Part shown: piece after piece, positions 9,681 to 18,798 of the stretch
Layout: each line of letters opens with the position of its first letter
Position numbering within the stretch: the stretch's first letter is position 1
NCBI RefSeq assembly: GCF_007971525.1
Contig: NZ_CP042437.1
Location: 2,666,001 to 2,730,000, forward strand
Reading direction: 5' to 3'
Source: Mucilaginibacter ginsenosidivorax
GTDB lineage: Bacteria; Bacteroidota; Bacteroidia; Sphingobacteriales; Sphingobacteriaceae
DNA: 64,000 bases
Position numbers and translations under genes: made by a program
Notes under the pieces: generated by a model
Databases searched by the model: none
The model's input: the letters and a program-made list of their open reading frames with translations, nothing else
What the model was told of the DNA's origin: nothing

Positions 9681-10133
9681 TTATTCCGCCACATCGCTAA
9701 TCATTTTATTAACGATCAGCCAGCGGTTATCTATTTTATGAAACGACAGGAACTCATCATAATTAAAATCGTACATTTTTACGTGTACCATGGCTAAGGC
9801 TATAGAGTTAACTACATTGATAGAAATAATTGTCCCCTTAAAAGGCTTGCCAGAATCTTTGGGGCTTTGGCGGTGAGCAACACCATCAAGGTACTCATCG
9901 AGCGTTTTGGCATATGGCTGACCTTTAACATCGCCGAACAATAAAGTGCCGGGATGGTAAATCGGCTTCAGGGTATTAATATTACCTTCATAGATACCCT
10001 TGAAGTAGTAATTTTCCAGCACCTGGGTGATGGCTGATGAATCTTGCTGATTAGTTTCCATTTTCTTTAAATTTTGTGCTTTTAATGCCAGCAATGTGCA
10101 TGACAAAAAAGCTGTGAATAAAAGCGTTTTCAA
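9681..10133 (-). CDS. Secreted NTF2-like (lumazine-binding-type) protein, probable TTG start
   Basis: The product resembles the putative lumazine-binding / SnoaL-like NTF2 fold family (VLENYYFKGIYEGN, DEFLSFHKIDNRWLIVNKM). The in-frame ATG at 10169 lies inside the upstream SDR gene and gives a poor N-terminus. A TTG at 10131-10133, one base past the SDR stop, gives MKTLLFTAFLSCTLLALKAQ, a good signal peptide with a cleavage site, so I use it (150 residues). A third option is ATG 10061, which would make it cytoplasmic. Role unknown; it belongs to the six-gene redox operon. Confidence 0.75.
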   Translation of the reverse strand: MKTLLFTAFLSCTLLALKAQNLKKMETNQQDSSAITQVLENYYFKGIYEGNINTLKPIYHPGTLLFGDVKGQPYAKTLDEYLDGVAHRQSPKDSGKPFKGTIISINVVNSIALAMVHVKMYDFNYDEFLSFHKIDNRWLIVNKMISDVAE

Positions 10134-10134
10134 A

Positions 10135-10869
10135 TTAATTAAGATGGTGCCCGGCTCCCAAGCCACCATCTACGTTGATAATGGCACCGCTAATAAAGTT
10201 GCTCCTGGCAATCGTGTAAACCATTTCGGCAATGTCTTCCACTTCGCCAACGCGGTTTAGCAAATGTAAACCTGCAGTTTGGTCGGCATTTTCGCCGTGC
10301 ATCGGGGTACGGATTGTGCCGGGCGCAACTGTATTTACCCTAATGTTATCTTTACCAAACTCGGCCGCCAGTTGGATAGTAAGTGCATGTATTGCGCCTT
10401 TTGATGCCATTTGTGCTGTAATGGGTACCCCGCCAAGGCTGTGGTTAACCAGGGGTGTACCAATATTGATAACTACGCCATCATGCTGTTCCCGCATTTG
10501 CGGAATAATGGCCTGGGTTGTAAAGTAAGTTCCTTTAAGGTTTGTATTCAAAAAGCGGTCAAGATAGGCTTCATCCACTTCAAGGAAGGGTTTGGTTTCA
10601 AAAATACCGGCATTGTTTACCAGTACATCGGCCGAACCAAATCTTTCAATGGCAGTTGCTAAAAGCTGTTCACCGGTTCTTTTATCACTTACATCGCCGG
10701 CCACCATGGCCAGATTTTCACCACCGCCCAATTCCTGGTAAACCTGCTCCAGCTTAGTGGCTGTTGATGAATTGATGATTACATTGTCGCCCTTTGCTAA
10801 AAAGTGGCGGGCTATTTCTTTACCGATACCAGATGAGGCGCCGGTAACTATTATGGTTTGCTTCTTCAT
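10135..10869 (-). CDS. Divergent short-chain dehydrogenase lacking the catalytic Tyr
   Basis: The 244-residue protein keeps the SDR cofactor motif TGASSGIG (10-17), NNAG and the C-terminal PG..RTPM and NVDGG motifs. The catalytic Y-x3-K reads Q153-MAS-K157, encoded by CAA, and the usual Ser position reads NIGT138. Both catalytic side chains of classical SDRs are therefore changed. It may bind NAD(P) and use another chemistry or act as a partner. It is third in the operon, 4 bp after the tautomerase and 1 bp before the NTF2-like gene. Confidence 0.85.
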   Translation of the reverse strand: MKKQTIIVTGASSGIGKEIARHFLAKGDNVIINSSTATKLEQVYQELGGGENLAMVAGDVSDKRTGEQLLATAIERFGSADVLVNNAGIFETKPFLEVDEAYLDRFLNTNLKGTYFTTQAIIPQMREQHDGVVINIGTPLVNHSLGGVPITAQMASKGAIHALTIQLAAEFGKDNIRVNTVAPGTIRTPMHGENADQTAGLHLLNRVGEVEDIAEMVYTIARSNFISGAIINVDGGLGAGHHLN

Positions 10870-10873
10870 TATC

Positions 10874-11092
10874 TTATTTTCTATCAGCGGTAATACCTTT
10901 TTCTCTTAACACAGATACCTGTTCTCCATTATGTCCCCAGTCGTCCAAATCATATTCCTGGATCACCACGAAGGTTAGTTGCGGGTCTTTATTCAACACA
11001 TCACTCAACAGGTCGGTAACGCCTTTAATCAGTCTCTGTTTTTGTTCTCTTGTAACTCCTTCGCGGGTTACTTCAATTTTTACGTATGGCAT
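10874..11092 (-). CDS. 4-Oxalocrotonate tautomerase-family enzyme
   Basis: A 72-residue protein beginning MPYVKIEV; after Met removal the N-terminal Pro is the general base of this family. QLTFVVIQEYDLDDWGHNGEQVS matches the C-terminal beta region. Members tautomerise enol/keto forms or dehalogenate small acids; the true substrate is unknown. The size is typical. It lies 29 bp after the YceI gene stop and 4 bp before the SDR. Confidence 0.9.
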   Translation of the reverse strand: MPYVKIEVTREGVTREQKQRLIKGVTDLLSDVLNKDPQLTFVVIQEYDLDDWGHNGEQVSVLREKGITADRK

Positions 11093-11121
11093 GGCTTTAA
11101 TTTTTATGCAAAAGCTGCTTA

Positions 11122-11640
11122 TCAGGCAGCTTTTGCGGTTACAGTTACATTCAGTTCAAAATCATTATAAATCAAGGTGTCGCCCAGGTCTTTGAAGAAA
11201 TTACCTGAACGGAATTTCATTGCATATTTAGTACGATCAATTACCAACCTGCCTGTTGCAGTAAGCTGACCATTGTTAACACTGACAGCGGCATCAAAAC
11301 CAACAGGATGGGTGATGCCTTTAATGGTCAGGTCGCCCTCAACATGGTTGCCTGAAACTGAAGTGATATGCAAAGTTGCTTCGGGATATTTTTCAATTGA
11401 AAAAAAATCATCAGAAGCAAGGTGGCCTGCAAACTGCGCATTTGTTGCAGGGTCGGTTACATCCAATATTTTGATAGATGTGGTATCGATAGTGAATTTA
11501 CCTCCGGCAAGTTTGCCGTCGTTTAAAATAAATTCACCTTCTTTAACGGCTATGGTACCATTGTGTGCCCCGGTTACCTTACGGCCCACCCAATCAATAT
11601 TGCTTTGAGTGCTTACGATTTCAAATTTTTGAGTTTCCAT
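11122..11640 (-). CDS. YceI-family lipid-binding protein, cytoplasmic form
   Basis: From ATG 11640 the protein has 172 residues and starts METQKFEIVSTQSNIDWVGRKV, the YceI beta-barrel opening, followed by HNGTIAVKEGEF, VEGDLTIKGITHPV and the closing MKFRSGNFFKDLGDTLIYNDFEL. The family binds isoprenoid or polyprenyl lipids. The frame extends to 11694 but that part overlaps the operator region and is not a signal peptide, so the shorter start is preferred. It is the first gene of the operon under two Crp-type sites. A TACTTTG motif (minus, near 11670) resembles a -7 box one base short. Confidence 0.9.
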   Translation of the reverse strand: METQKFEIVSTQSNIDWVGRKVTGAHNGTIAVKEGEFILNDGKLAGGKFTIDTTSIKILDVTDPATNAQFAGHLASDDFFSIEKYPEATLHITSVSGNHVEGDLTIKGITHPVGFDAAVSVNNGQLTATGRLVIDRTKYAMKFRSGNFFKDLGDTLIYNDFELNVTVTAKAA

Positions 11641-11695
11641 TTTATTTGTGTTTTTAATTACACAACAAAGTACGGCAGGAAATTTCAGGGGCACG

Positions 11696-11711
11696 TGTGA
11701 CCTACATCACA
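11696..11711. promoter_or_regulatory. Crp-type operator TGTGA-N6-TCACA (proximal)
   Basis: TGTGACCTACATCACA is an exact TGTGA-N6-TCACA palindrome, 55 bp upstream of the YceI start. The adjacent regulator carries an R-E-T-x-x-R recognition helix like E. coli Crp, which contacts this half site. Confidence 0.8.
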
Positions 11712-11732
11712 TTTAAAATGAATAGATATTTA

Positions 11733-11748
11733 TGTGATGTACATCACT
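11733..11748. promoter_or_regulatory. Crp-type operator TGTGA-N6-TCACT (distal)
   Basis: TGTGATGTACATCACT contains the perfect 14-bp palindrome GTGATGTACATCAC. Its centre is 37 bp from the proximal site. It abuts the 3' end of the Crp-family gene (stop at 11750). Confidence 0.8.
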
Positions 11749-11749
11749 T

Positions 11750-12322
11750 TCAGGTGTTATAAAGCCGGCTAAGGGTTTCTCTCGAGACGCCTAAGTATGC
11801 TGCAATCAGGTTTTTAGGGACAATATTATAAAGCTCAGGATAAAGCTTCAAAAGTTCTTCATACCTGTATTTCACATTGTTATTCATGAAAGATAAGAGC
11901 CTTTTTTGGGCAGCTACATATCCTTTATTAGTTCTCCATCTAAAAAAATGTTCGGCATTGTGGAGTTCATTGCATAACTTCTCCCTATCATCATTGCTTA
12001 GGGAAAGCACCTCCGTATCGGTAATACAATCTACATTGATGGTGGCCTTTGTATTATTATATAACGCGTTATAATCTGATGCCCACCAGGTGGGCATGGC
12101 AAATTGCAGGATAAACATTTTGAGATCATCGTTGATAAAGAAGGATTTTAAACAACCGGAGAGCACAAAATATTCGCAATCTACCTTATCACCTTCGGTA
12201 ATAAGTGCCTGTCCTTTTTGAAAACGCTGTTGTTTAAAATGCGAAAAGAAATAGTCGAACTGCTCGTCGGTCAACGTGGCTATTTTAGCTACGTGAGCTT
12301 TTAATATTTCTTTGGCTTCCAT
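11750..12322 (-). CDS. Crp/Fnr-family transcriptional regulator
   Basis: The 190-residue protein has a cyclic-nucleotide-binding-like beta-roll (FQKGQALITEGDKVDCEYFVLSG) and a C-terminal winged helix with NLIAAYLGVSRETLSRLYNT. The RETLSR recognition helix keeps the Arg, Glu and Arg that read GTGA in Crp. There is no FNR-type cysteine cluster, so oxygen sensing by an Fe-S cluster is unlikely. Effector unknown. It lies directly upstream of the two TGTGA-type sites and the six-gene YceI operon on the same strand, so it is the likely controller of that operon. Confidence 0.9.
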   Translation of the reverse strand: MEAKEILKAHVAKIATLTDEQFDYFFSHFKQQRFQKGQALITEGDKVDCEYFVLSGCLKSFFINDDLKMFILQFAMPTWWASDYNALYNNTKATINVDCITDTEVLSLSNDDREKLCNELHNAEHFFRWRTNKGYVAAQKRLLSFMNNNVKYRYEELLKLYPELYNIVPKNLIAAYLGVSRETLSRLYNT

Positions 12323-12479
12323 TGGCAGTTATAACTGATACGCTGACAATTTAAAGTTAGGAATTAATTATAAATTCCTGGCCGGCGAGCAATATGAGGG
12401 CACCAAAAACATATCTTAAAAAGCACTTCCGCACTCCAGGCCGCCGATAACCGAGTTTTGGAATTACTCGATTTTCTTC

Positions 12480-14108
12480 TTATTCATAACTATAAAGCTT
12501 AATACGCTGAATGCCATATTCGCCCGTCGGGATCCTGAGGTGCCGGCCCTGGTGATCTTCATCACCGTTTAAACGACGGCCTGCCTGCCATTTACCGTTA
12601 ACAAAAGTGCCCTCATCAACACTTTTTATCCCCGCCCGCTGCGCCTGATTTTTGGGTTTAAAACTTATTACCAGCCCGGTGCCGCCTACGTAAAACTCAT
12701 CTTTTGATAAAGCGATGATGATGCCACCGGTTAGTGGCCAGGTAGTTTCTCTGGCGTTTGGCGACCAGCCCAAGGTTAAATCGTGTGCAACGGTTAGTAT
12801 ATAATCGCCCATTTCCAATTTAACCGTATCCGCAGCCTTACTTAACAATACCCCTTCCATCAAACCTTGTTTTTTGGCTTTGCTAAGCTCGCCCGATAAT
12901 TGGTTAATAATATCATAGCATTTACCCAACGATTCTGTTTCGGGTTTTTTGCCGGATTCAATAGAAAAAGGAGAAAAACCTAAGGCCTTGTAGTGGCCAA
13001 TTGCATAAAACGCTTTTGCATCCACCCCTTCTTCAAAGCGGTGTTCGGGAATCAGCAAAGCGTTGTCCGGCCGGGTATAACGGTCGTTCCAATACTTAAA
13101 ATTAGGGTTATAAAAATCGGGCGAAAGCAGGTCAACGGCCGGAGCGGCAGATTTCCAAATATCAATTAAATGCGGTAACGGCCCTCCGCTTGGGTATTGC
13201 CCCGGTTGTTTGCCCGGCGCATTGAGGGCAGCGTTTACATACATTGGCAGCGGATAAACGGCTTTACCCGCCCTGGCTACTTCATTGGCATAGCTGGCAA
13301 AATACCAGGCTATAAACATTTCATCGGTAGCCGCGCTTTTACCAAAAACAGTCTCCCAATCACCTGCTTTTTTATAGCCATTGCCCTCCCAGGCCTTTTG
13401 AATTTCGGGCACCAGTTTATCCCGATGCAAAGTCAAATAATTGATTAGCTTTTCCGGAACGGCATCGCTAAAAGCTGCATCGGCCGGCTTTGAATGATCG
13501 CGGGCACTGGGCAGCATACCTATTTCATTTTCTACCTGTATCATTACTACCGTGTGTTGCCGGCTATCTGTTTGTTTTAAGTGCTGCATAAGCGCGGTAA
13601 AAGCTTTACAATCGGCTTTCAATGCATTTTCAGAAAACGGCGTAATGATTTCCTCAGATCGGCCTTCGCTGCTTTGCACACGCGGAAACCGTTTTTGATC
13701 TGTTTTAACCCATGCGGGTGCGTAACAACTCATACTGTTTTTCCAGGTGCCAAACCAAAGTAATACCAGTTTAATTTGATGTTCCCTGGCGCTCTTTATC
13801 AGGTAATCAACCAGCATAAAATCAAATGTACCTTCCTTTGGCTCCATTAATTCCCAATATACCGGGGCTATCAAGGTATTCAGGTGCATTTTTTTGAGTT
13901 TGGGCCAAATAGGTTCCATGTACGCTGTACTTGAAGCGCTTGAGTTTCCTAATTCTCCGCCTGTCATCAATAAGGGCTTACCATTCACCAGCAATTCGGC
14001 ATTATCACCCCAATATTTAATTTGCGGCATTGCAGGGCTGCTGTTTTGCGCATTGGTTTCAAACGCCATCAAGCAACACCAAATAAATGCTAAAACAACT
14101 GATTTCAT
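12480..14108 (-). CDS. GH35-like beta-galactosidase with DUF5597 C-terminal domain
   Basis: The 542-residue secreted protein has a signal peptide ending near TNAQ, a TIM-barrel start (PVYWELMEPKEGTFDF), the acid/base motif QVENEIG with Glu195, and a later LIPEHRFEEG segment that probably holds the nucleophile. The C-terminal third matches DUF5597, seen with GH35/GH42-type enzymes of Bacteroidota and Caulobacter. It likely removes beta-galactose side groups from hemicellulose. It is the last gene of the GH67-GH43-esterase-GH35 set, 79 bp after the esterase. Confidence 0.85.
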   Translation of the reverse strand: MKSVVLAFIWCCLMAFETNAQNSSPAMPQIKYWGDNAELLVNGKPLLMTGGELGNSSASSTAYMEPIWPKLKKMHLNTLIAPVYWELMEPKEGTFDFMLVDYLIKSAREHQIKLVLLWFGTWKNSMSCYAPAWVKTDQKRFPRVQSSEGRSEEIITPFSENALKADCKAFTALMQHLKQTDSRQHTVVMIQVENEIGMLPSARDHSKPADAAFSDAVPEKLINYLTLHRDKLVPEIQKAWEGNGYKKAGDWETVFGKSAATDEMFIAWYFASYANEVARAGKAVYPLPMYVNAALNAPGKQPGQYPSGGPLPHLIDIWKSAAPAVDLLSPDFYNPNFKYWNDRYTRPDNALLIPEHRFEEGVDAKAFYAIGHYKALGFSPFSIESGKKPETESLGKCYDIINQLSGELSKAKKQGLMEGVLLSKAADTVKLEMGDYILTVAHDLTLGWSPNARETTWPLTGGIIIALSKDEFYVGGTGLVISFKPKNQAQRAGIKSVDEGTFVNGKWQAGRRLNGDEDHQGRHLRIPTGEYGIQRIKLYSYE

Positions 14109-14187
14109 AACGGTTGATTTACTTTAATGCTTAATCCCAATGATAAAACAAACAGTACCTTTAACGCCCAAACATCAAATGCTCCTG

Positions 14188-15024
14188 TTACTTGCCAGTG
14201 TATGCCCACTGCAGTGCCTTAAGCATTGTAACCGGCTTACCCGATAAATGGGTAACATTGTCAATAATGATGTGCTTAAAAACAAGCTTTTGGTAATTAC
14301 GCTCATCAAGTAAGGCAACCAGTTGCTTATTTGGCACTACCTGCCCCGGCGTTTCAAGCCCGCCTACCTCAATAAAAACATTTACAGGCAAGCTTTTATG
14401 TTTGGCAAAATAGCTTTTTTCGATATCGAAAACGCTGCCGTTATCATAACCTAAAGCCGGACTGCCAATAAGAATGTTTTTAAACAGGGATGGCTGCATA
14501 AACAAGGTATACGTGGCAAACAAGCCGCCCATAGAATAGCCATACAAGGTACGGTTAGCAGTATCTGTTTTTAAATCCACATCAATAGTGGGGATAAGCT
14601 CTTTTTCAATAAAAGCTAAAAAAGCAGGTGCCCCGCCACTTTCGGGTGTTGCAGGGTTTTTTGTCGGCGTAAAATCGCGATTACGTTTATTACCCGGCGT
14701 ACCAATTAAACCGCCATCGCCAATGGCTACCAATATTGGTTCGGGAATATGGTACTCCGCCATCAAAAGTCCAAGATATTCCAGCGAAGGCGAAAAATCA
14801 TTATCCCCGTCAACAACATACAATACCGGGAATTTTCGCTTTGCAGTATCATAACCTGCCGGGTAATGGATATAAATATCGTAGTTATTACCCGCCAGCT
14901 TGGAGTGCATCTGCAGATGATTGGAGTTGGGTATGGTAACCAGCCTTGCCTGCTGTGCAAAGCCATACCCGCACAGGATACAGCACAACAACAAAGTGAT
15001 TGATATAAATTTGAGCGCTTTCAT
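14188..15024 (-). CDS. Secreted esterase, alpha/beta hydrolase of esterase D type
   Basis: From ATG 15024 the product begins MKALKFISITLLLCCILCGYGFAQQ, a signal peptide. The serine nucleophile motif GYSMGG is clear; FPVLYVVDGDNDF and the C-terminal His region (VTHLSGKP) complete the fold. The family covers feruloyl and acetyl esterases and siderophore esterases; the hemicellulose neighbourhood favours a feruloyl or acetyl xylan esterase. The frame extends to 15075 inside the GH43 gene, which I reject. The gap to GH43 is 10 bp. Confidence 0.85.
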   Translation of the reverse strand: MKALKFISITLLLCCILCGYGFAQQARLVTIPNSNHLQMHSKLAGNNYDIYIHYPAGYDTAKRKFPVLYVVDGDNDFSPSLEYLGLLMAEYHIPEPILVAIGDGGLIGTPGNKRNRDFTPTKNPATPESGGAPAFLAFIEKELIPTIDVDLKTDTANRTLYGYSMGGLFATYTLFMQPSLFKNILIGSPALGYDNGSVFDIEKSYFAKHKSLPVNVFIEVGGLETPGQVVPNKQLVALLDERNYQKLVFKHIIIDNVTHLSGKPVTMLKALQWAYTGK

Positions 15025-15034
15025 AGCCACAGGT

Positions 15035-16144
15035 TTACAAAAAAGGATCAATGAGTTTAATTGAACCATCTGCATTATGCTGTAGCTCCGTCACCTTTAC
15101 ATTACGCAGGTGGGTTTTGCCCGATATTTGGGTATCATGGTAAAATATATACCATTTGCCTTTTATTTCGATAATGGAGTGATGGGTAGTCCACCCTTGT
15201 ACAGGCTTCATAAACACGCCTTTGTAGGTAAATGGTCCAAGCGGTTTATCTCCTATTGCGTAGCAAAGTAGGTGTGTATCGCCGGTTGAGTAGGTAAAGT
15301 AATATTTACCGTTGTATTTGTGCATCCATGAGCCTTCAAAAAACCGGCGGTCATGATCCTTAGTTAATAACGGTTTGCCAAGGCTATCTAAAATAACAAC
15401 ATCCTTTACCGCGCCATCAAAGCTTTTCATATCAGGTTTTAACAGGGCTACACGGCAGCTGATGGCCGGGGCATCTTCCTGCTTCGAATCTGTTTTTGAA
15501 CCATCGGCCTCATATTTTCCGGTCGACCAGCGCTGTAATTGCCCGCCCCAAATACCGCCAAAATACATATAGGTTTTACCATCGGTATCGGTAAATACAG
15601 CCGGATCAATGCTGTAGCTCCCGGCAATGGGTTCGGGCTCTGCCTTAAACGGCCCCACCGGGCTGGCCGATGTAGCTACGCCGATATGGAAAACGTCTTT
15701 TTTATCCTTTACCGGGAAGTATAAATAATAGGTGCCATTTTTATAAGCAGCATCCGGCGCCCAAAGCTGGCGGCCGGCCCAGGGAATATCTTTAATATCA
15801 AACCCAACGCCGTTATCAGTAACCTTGCCGCCAATGCTATCCATCGAAAGTATATGATAATCCTTCATGGCAAAATGATCGCCATTGTCATTTTCGGGGA
15901 TGCCTGCGTTGATGTCATGTGATGGATAAATATAAATTTTACCGTTAAACACATGTGCTGATGGATCGGCCGTGTAAATGGTGCTGATAAGCGGTTGCGA
16001 AAGGAATTTTACCTTTTTGCCGGTATCTGCTTTGCTGCTGTCTGCATCGGCCGTTTTTTTAGCGGGCGGGTCGCATGCACTTAACATGCCTGCGGCTATA
16101 AAAAGCGTAGTAATTAATTTTGCGGTGGTAAATTGCTTGCTCAT
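15035..16144 (-). CDS. GH43-family arabinofuranosidase/xylosidase lipoprotein
   Basis: The 369-residue protein has a lipobox LSAC24 and the GH43 five-bladed propeller catalytic set: base Asp60 in TADPSAH, pKa-modulating Asp180 in YSIDPAVF and acid Glu270 in FFEGSWM. It is expected to cleave arabinose or xylose residues from xylan at the outer membrane or periplasm. The next genes fit the same job: GH67 23 bp upstream and an esterase 10 bp downstream. The exact linkage cannot be read from sequence. Confidence 0.9.
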   Translation of the reverse strand: MSKQFTTAKLITTLFIAAGMLSACDPPAKKTADADSSKADTGKKVKFLSQPLISTIYTADPSAHVFNGKIYIYPSHDINAGIPENDNGDHFAMKDYHILSMDSIGGKVTDNGVGFDIKDIPWAGRQLWAPDAAYKNGTYYLYFPVKDKKDVFHIGVATSASPVGPFKAEPEPIAGSYSIDPAVFTDTDGKTYMYFGGIWGGQLQRWSTGKYEADGSKTDSKQEDAPAISCRVALLKPDMKSFDGAVKDVVILDSLGKPLLTKDHDRRFFEGSWMHKYNGKYYFTYSTGDTHLLCYAIGDKPLGPFTYKGVFMKPVQGWTTHHSIIEIKGKWYIFYHDTQISGKTHLRNVKVTELQHNADGSIKLIDPFL

Positions 16145-16167
16145 TGGCGTTTGATTTATGGTGATGA

Positions 16168-18351
16168 TTAATTGGTCATGTAATTGTTGCCCCCGATACC
16201 CGGCACGTAGTAAAACTTCATCTCTTTATAGTACGATAGCGGATGCTCCGGCTTAGGATATCCGGCCCCGACAGGCATTTTTGAAAAGGCTTGAAAATAT
16301 AAAACGCAGGCATCGCGCCAGGTAGTGGCTTCCGTTAGCTGAACTTTCATCAGCTGCTGTACCTGGTTAAAACGTTCCACATCTATTTTGCCCTGCATTT
16401 TATCCCATATTAAACCCATTTGCTTAACTGAATCGGCACCCATATAATAGTGGTAAACCAACTCGTCCCATAATGACCTGCCCGAACGCATTTTATAGGT
16501 CCAGCTTAAATGGTGGAACCATAAAAGGTATTCATCGGGGCAGGTTTGCAGGTTTTCCCAATGCAATTGTACCGGCTGTGCATATTGTGATAGCGCATTG
16601 CTGCCTGTGCCGGTACGGTTAAACCCAATGCCGGCCGAATCGGCCTTGTGGTAATAAGTAGCATTCCAATCGGGCCGGCCTGCGTTATCAACCCATGGGC
16701 CGGGGCCATAATGGGTAGATACACCCATGATATGATGCAGCCCCAATGGTGTCATATAATTAACCGTATTCTCCCTTGATTGCAGCATGACTTTTTTTAT
16801 GGATGATACAAAGCCAGCATCATTGGTAAAAGTCATTTTTAGCCAATCGCCTGCAATAGCTGATGATGATTGATCGGGGTTCCAGGCCATCCGCCCAAAG
16901 GCGTACCAGTTGGCCTGGGCAAAGGGATGCCCGCACCAGTTTAAATCTGTGCCAATATTGGCCACGCCGGCCATACCTGTTATTAGTTTTTTATTGAAAC
17001 TACCCTGGAGGATACGCGATACGGTTGAGCCCTTACCAGCCGTATACGTGTCTGATTGCAGGGTTTCGGCAAATAACGGCGCTTCGTAAACCAAATGTGT
17101 CGAAAAGCCAAGGTACTCCTGCGTTAGCTGGAATTCCATCATCAATGCGGTATTGGGCATAGCGCCAAACAGCGGATGGAAAGGTTCCCTCGGCTGGAAA
17201 TCAATCGGCCCGTTTTTTACCTGGATGATTACATTATCTTTAAATTTCCCATCAAAGGGCTTAAATTCATTATATGCCTGTTTCGACCGGTCGTCGGGCA
17301 CATTATTATCGTATACAAAAGCCCTCCACATCACAATGCCATGGTGCGGGGCCAGCGCATCGGCCAGCATGTTGGCGCCATCGGCATGGGTGCGGCCATA
17401 GGTTTGGGGCCCAGGCTGACCTTCGGAATTTGCCTTCACTAAAAAACCACCAAAATCGGGAATGTAACGGTAGATTTCGTCGATCTTATCTGCCCACCAT
17501 TTTCTCACATCGTCATTTAGCGGATCGGCTGTTTTCAGATGACCTAACTCTACCGGGCTGCTGAATTTTACCGATAGATAAAGTTTAATGCCATATACCC
17601 TGAAAACATTGGCCAGCGCCTGAATTTTAGTTAAATATTGAGGCGAGAGTATTAGCGCGTCGGCATTTACATTGTTGATAACCGAGCCGTTGATGCCTAC
17701 AGAGGCATTGGCACGCGCATAATCAATATACCGCTGGTCTATAATACCAGGCAGCCTATGCCAGTTCCAGATAGATGAACCTGCATAGCCACGCTCTACA
17801 GTACGGTTCAGGTTATCCCAATGATCAAGTACCCGGTACATTATACGCGGGCGATCTGCTATATTAAGTTTGTTGATAGGCTGCCGGGTTTGCAGCAGCT
17901 TTAAAAAATTAAAAACACCATACAGCACACCCACATCGGTTTTGGCTGTAATCAGGATACATTTTTTTTGATTAATCAGCGCTGTTTTTATAAGATATCC
18001 CTGGTTGCCTATGCTGTCCGGAACGATAACAGCCAGTCCTTTTAAGGATTGCGTTGTACCAATGATGATTGTTTGCCCGCCTGTTATGCTTTTAGTATCG
18101 GCAGGATGCATCGATAACATACCCTCCAACCCTTTTATCAGTTCAGCTTTGGCTGCCTTTAGCTGATCAGATTCCGCCGGAAAAATCATATACTTCAATT
18201 GCTGTTTATAAACCGCTGCAGCCGGCCGGTCGGCTATTTTGTTATACTCAAGCCAAAGTTTATAGCCCTCATCGGCACATGCGTTATTTACCATACCCAA
18301 TAAAAGCATGATCAATAAACACATGTTCTTTTTTACAAAATATTTGGCCAT
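16168..18351 (-). CDS. aguA: GH67 xylan alpha-1,2-glucuronidase
   Basis: The 727-residue length and motifs match GH67: EGQPGP with acid Glu310, KNGPIDFQPREP with Asp384 and QLTQEYLG with Glu412. The 28-residue spacing of the last two equals that of the paired catalytic bases of characterised GH67 enzymes. An N-terminal hydrophobic signal segment and an early beta domain precede the barrel. It removes (4-O-methyl)glucuronic acid from xylo-oligosaccharide ends, feeding glucuronate to the mannonate dehydratase pathway encoded next door. The LacI-type operator at 18484-18497 lies 133 bp upstream. Confidence 0.95.
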   Translation of the reverse strand: MAKYFVKKNMCLLIMLLLGMVNNACADEGYKLWLEYNKIADRPAAAVYKQQLKYMIFPAESDQLKAAKAELIKGLEGMLSMHPADTKSITGGQTIIIGTTQSLKGLAVIVPDSIGNQGYLIKTALINQKKCILITAKTDVGVLYGVFNFLKLLQTRQPINKLNIADRPRIMYRVLDHWDNLNRTVERGYAGSSIWNWHRLPGIIDQRYIDYARANASVGINGSVINNVNADALILSPQYLTKIQALANVFRVYGIKLYLSVKFSSPVELGHLKTADPLNDDVRKWWADKIDEIYRYIPDFGGFLVKANSEGQPGPQTYGRTHADGANMLADALAPHHGIVMWRAFVYDNNVPDDRSKQAYNEFKPFDGKFKDNVIIQVKNGPIDFQPREPFHPLFGAMPNTALMMEFQLTQEYLGFSTHLVYEAPLFAETLQSDTYTAGKGSTVSRILQGSFNKKLITGMAGVANIGTDLNWCGHPFAQANWYAFGRMAWNPDQSSSAIAGDWLKMTFTNDAGFVSSIKKVMLQSRENTVNYMTPLGLHHIMGVSTHYGPGPWVDNAGRPDWNATYYHKADSAGIGFNRTGTGSNALSQYAQPVQLHWENLQTCPDEYLLWFHHLSWTYKMRSGRSLWDELVYHYYMGADSVKQMGLIWDKMQGKIDVERFNQVQQLMKVQLTEATTWRDACVLYFQAFSKMPVGAGYPKPEHPLSYYKEMKFYYVPGIGGNNYMTN

Positions 18352-18798
18352 GGCGTTAATATTTCAGCATTGGTAAAGTTTTTTACCCGGTTATAAACAC
18401 AATAAAATGATGTATTAAAGTTTATGAAAGCACACGTGTTATACATGCCCTATCCACAATGGTTTACAATGATTTAAGCTTAATGCAATCGATTGCAAAT
18501 ATATAAACCTTTAATTATATTTAGCAATTCAAAACCAATTATTCAATTATTATTAAAATCATTCGGGTATTTATACCTATTCATCAATGGGCTGGTAAAA
18601 CGCTTACTAACATGCGTCGCCATAAATAAAAAGCGGCCCAACTAAACCCGCCCGGGATATGGGCCCTATGGTTAACGGGCAAAAGAACATCACCTTGTTT
18701 TTACCGGGCATTGCACGCAGGAGGTGGCCCCTCCATCTTACCACCTGCCCGCGTTTTACGAATTAGGCACTGCTCAACCGCTCACTTAATCAACCCAA
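18352..18798. other. Intergenic region with one operator
   Basis: This 447-bp gap holds the promoter side of the glucuronidase operon with the palindrome at 18484-18497. The half next to the mannonate dehydratase 3' end (18500-18798) shows no gene or clear hairpin that I can support. Confidence 0.6.
18484..18497. promoter_or_regulatory. LacI-type operator upstream of GH67 operon
   Basis: TGCAATCGATTGCA is a perfect 14-bp palindrome with the central CG typical of LacI-family operators. The same core occurs at 20031 and 26557 and nowhere else that I noticed in the window. Confidence 0.82.

Noticed and set aside
18660-18740. GGGCCC-rich segment as a terminator for the glucuronidase side
   Set aside because: It lies upstream, not downstream, of the glucuronidase gene, and no clean stem with a U run is present.
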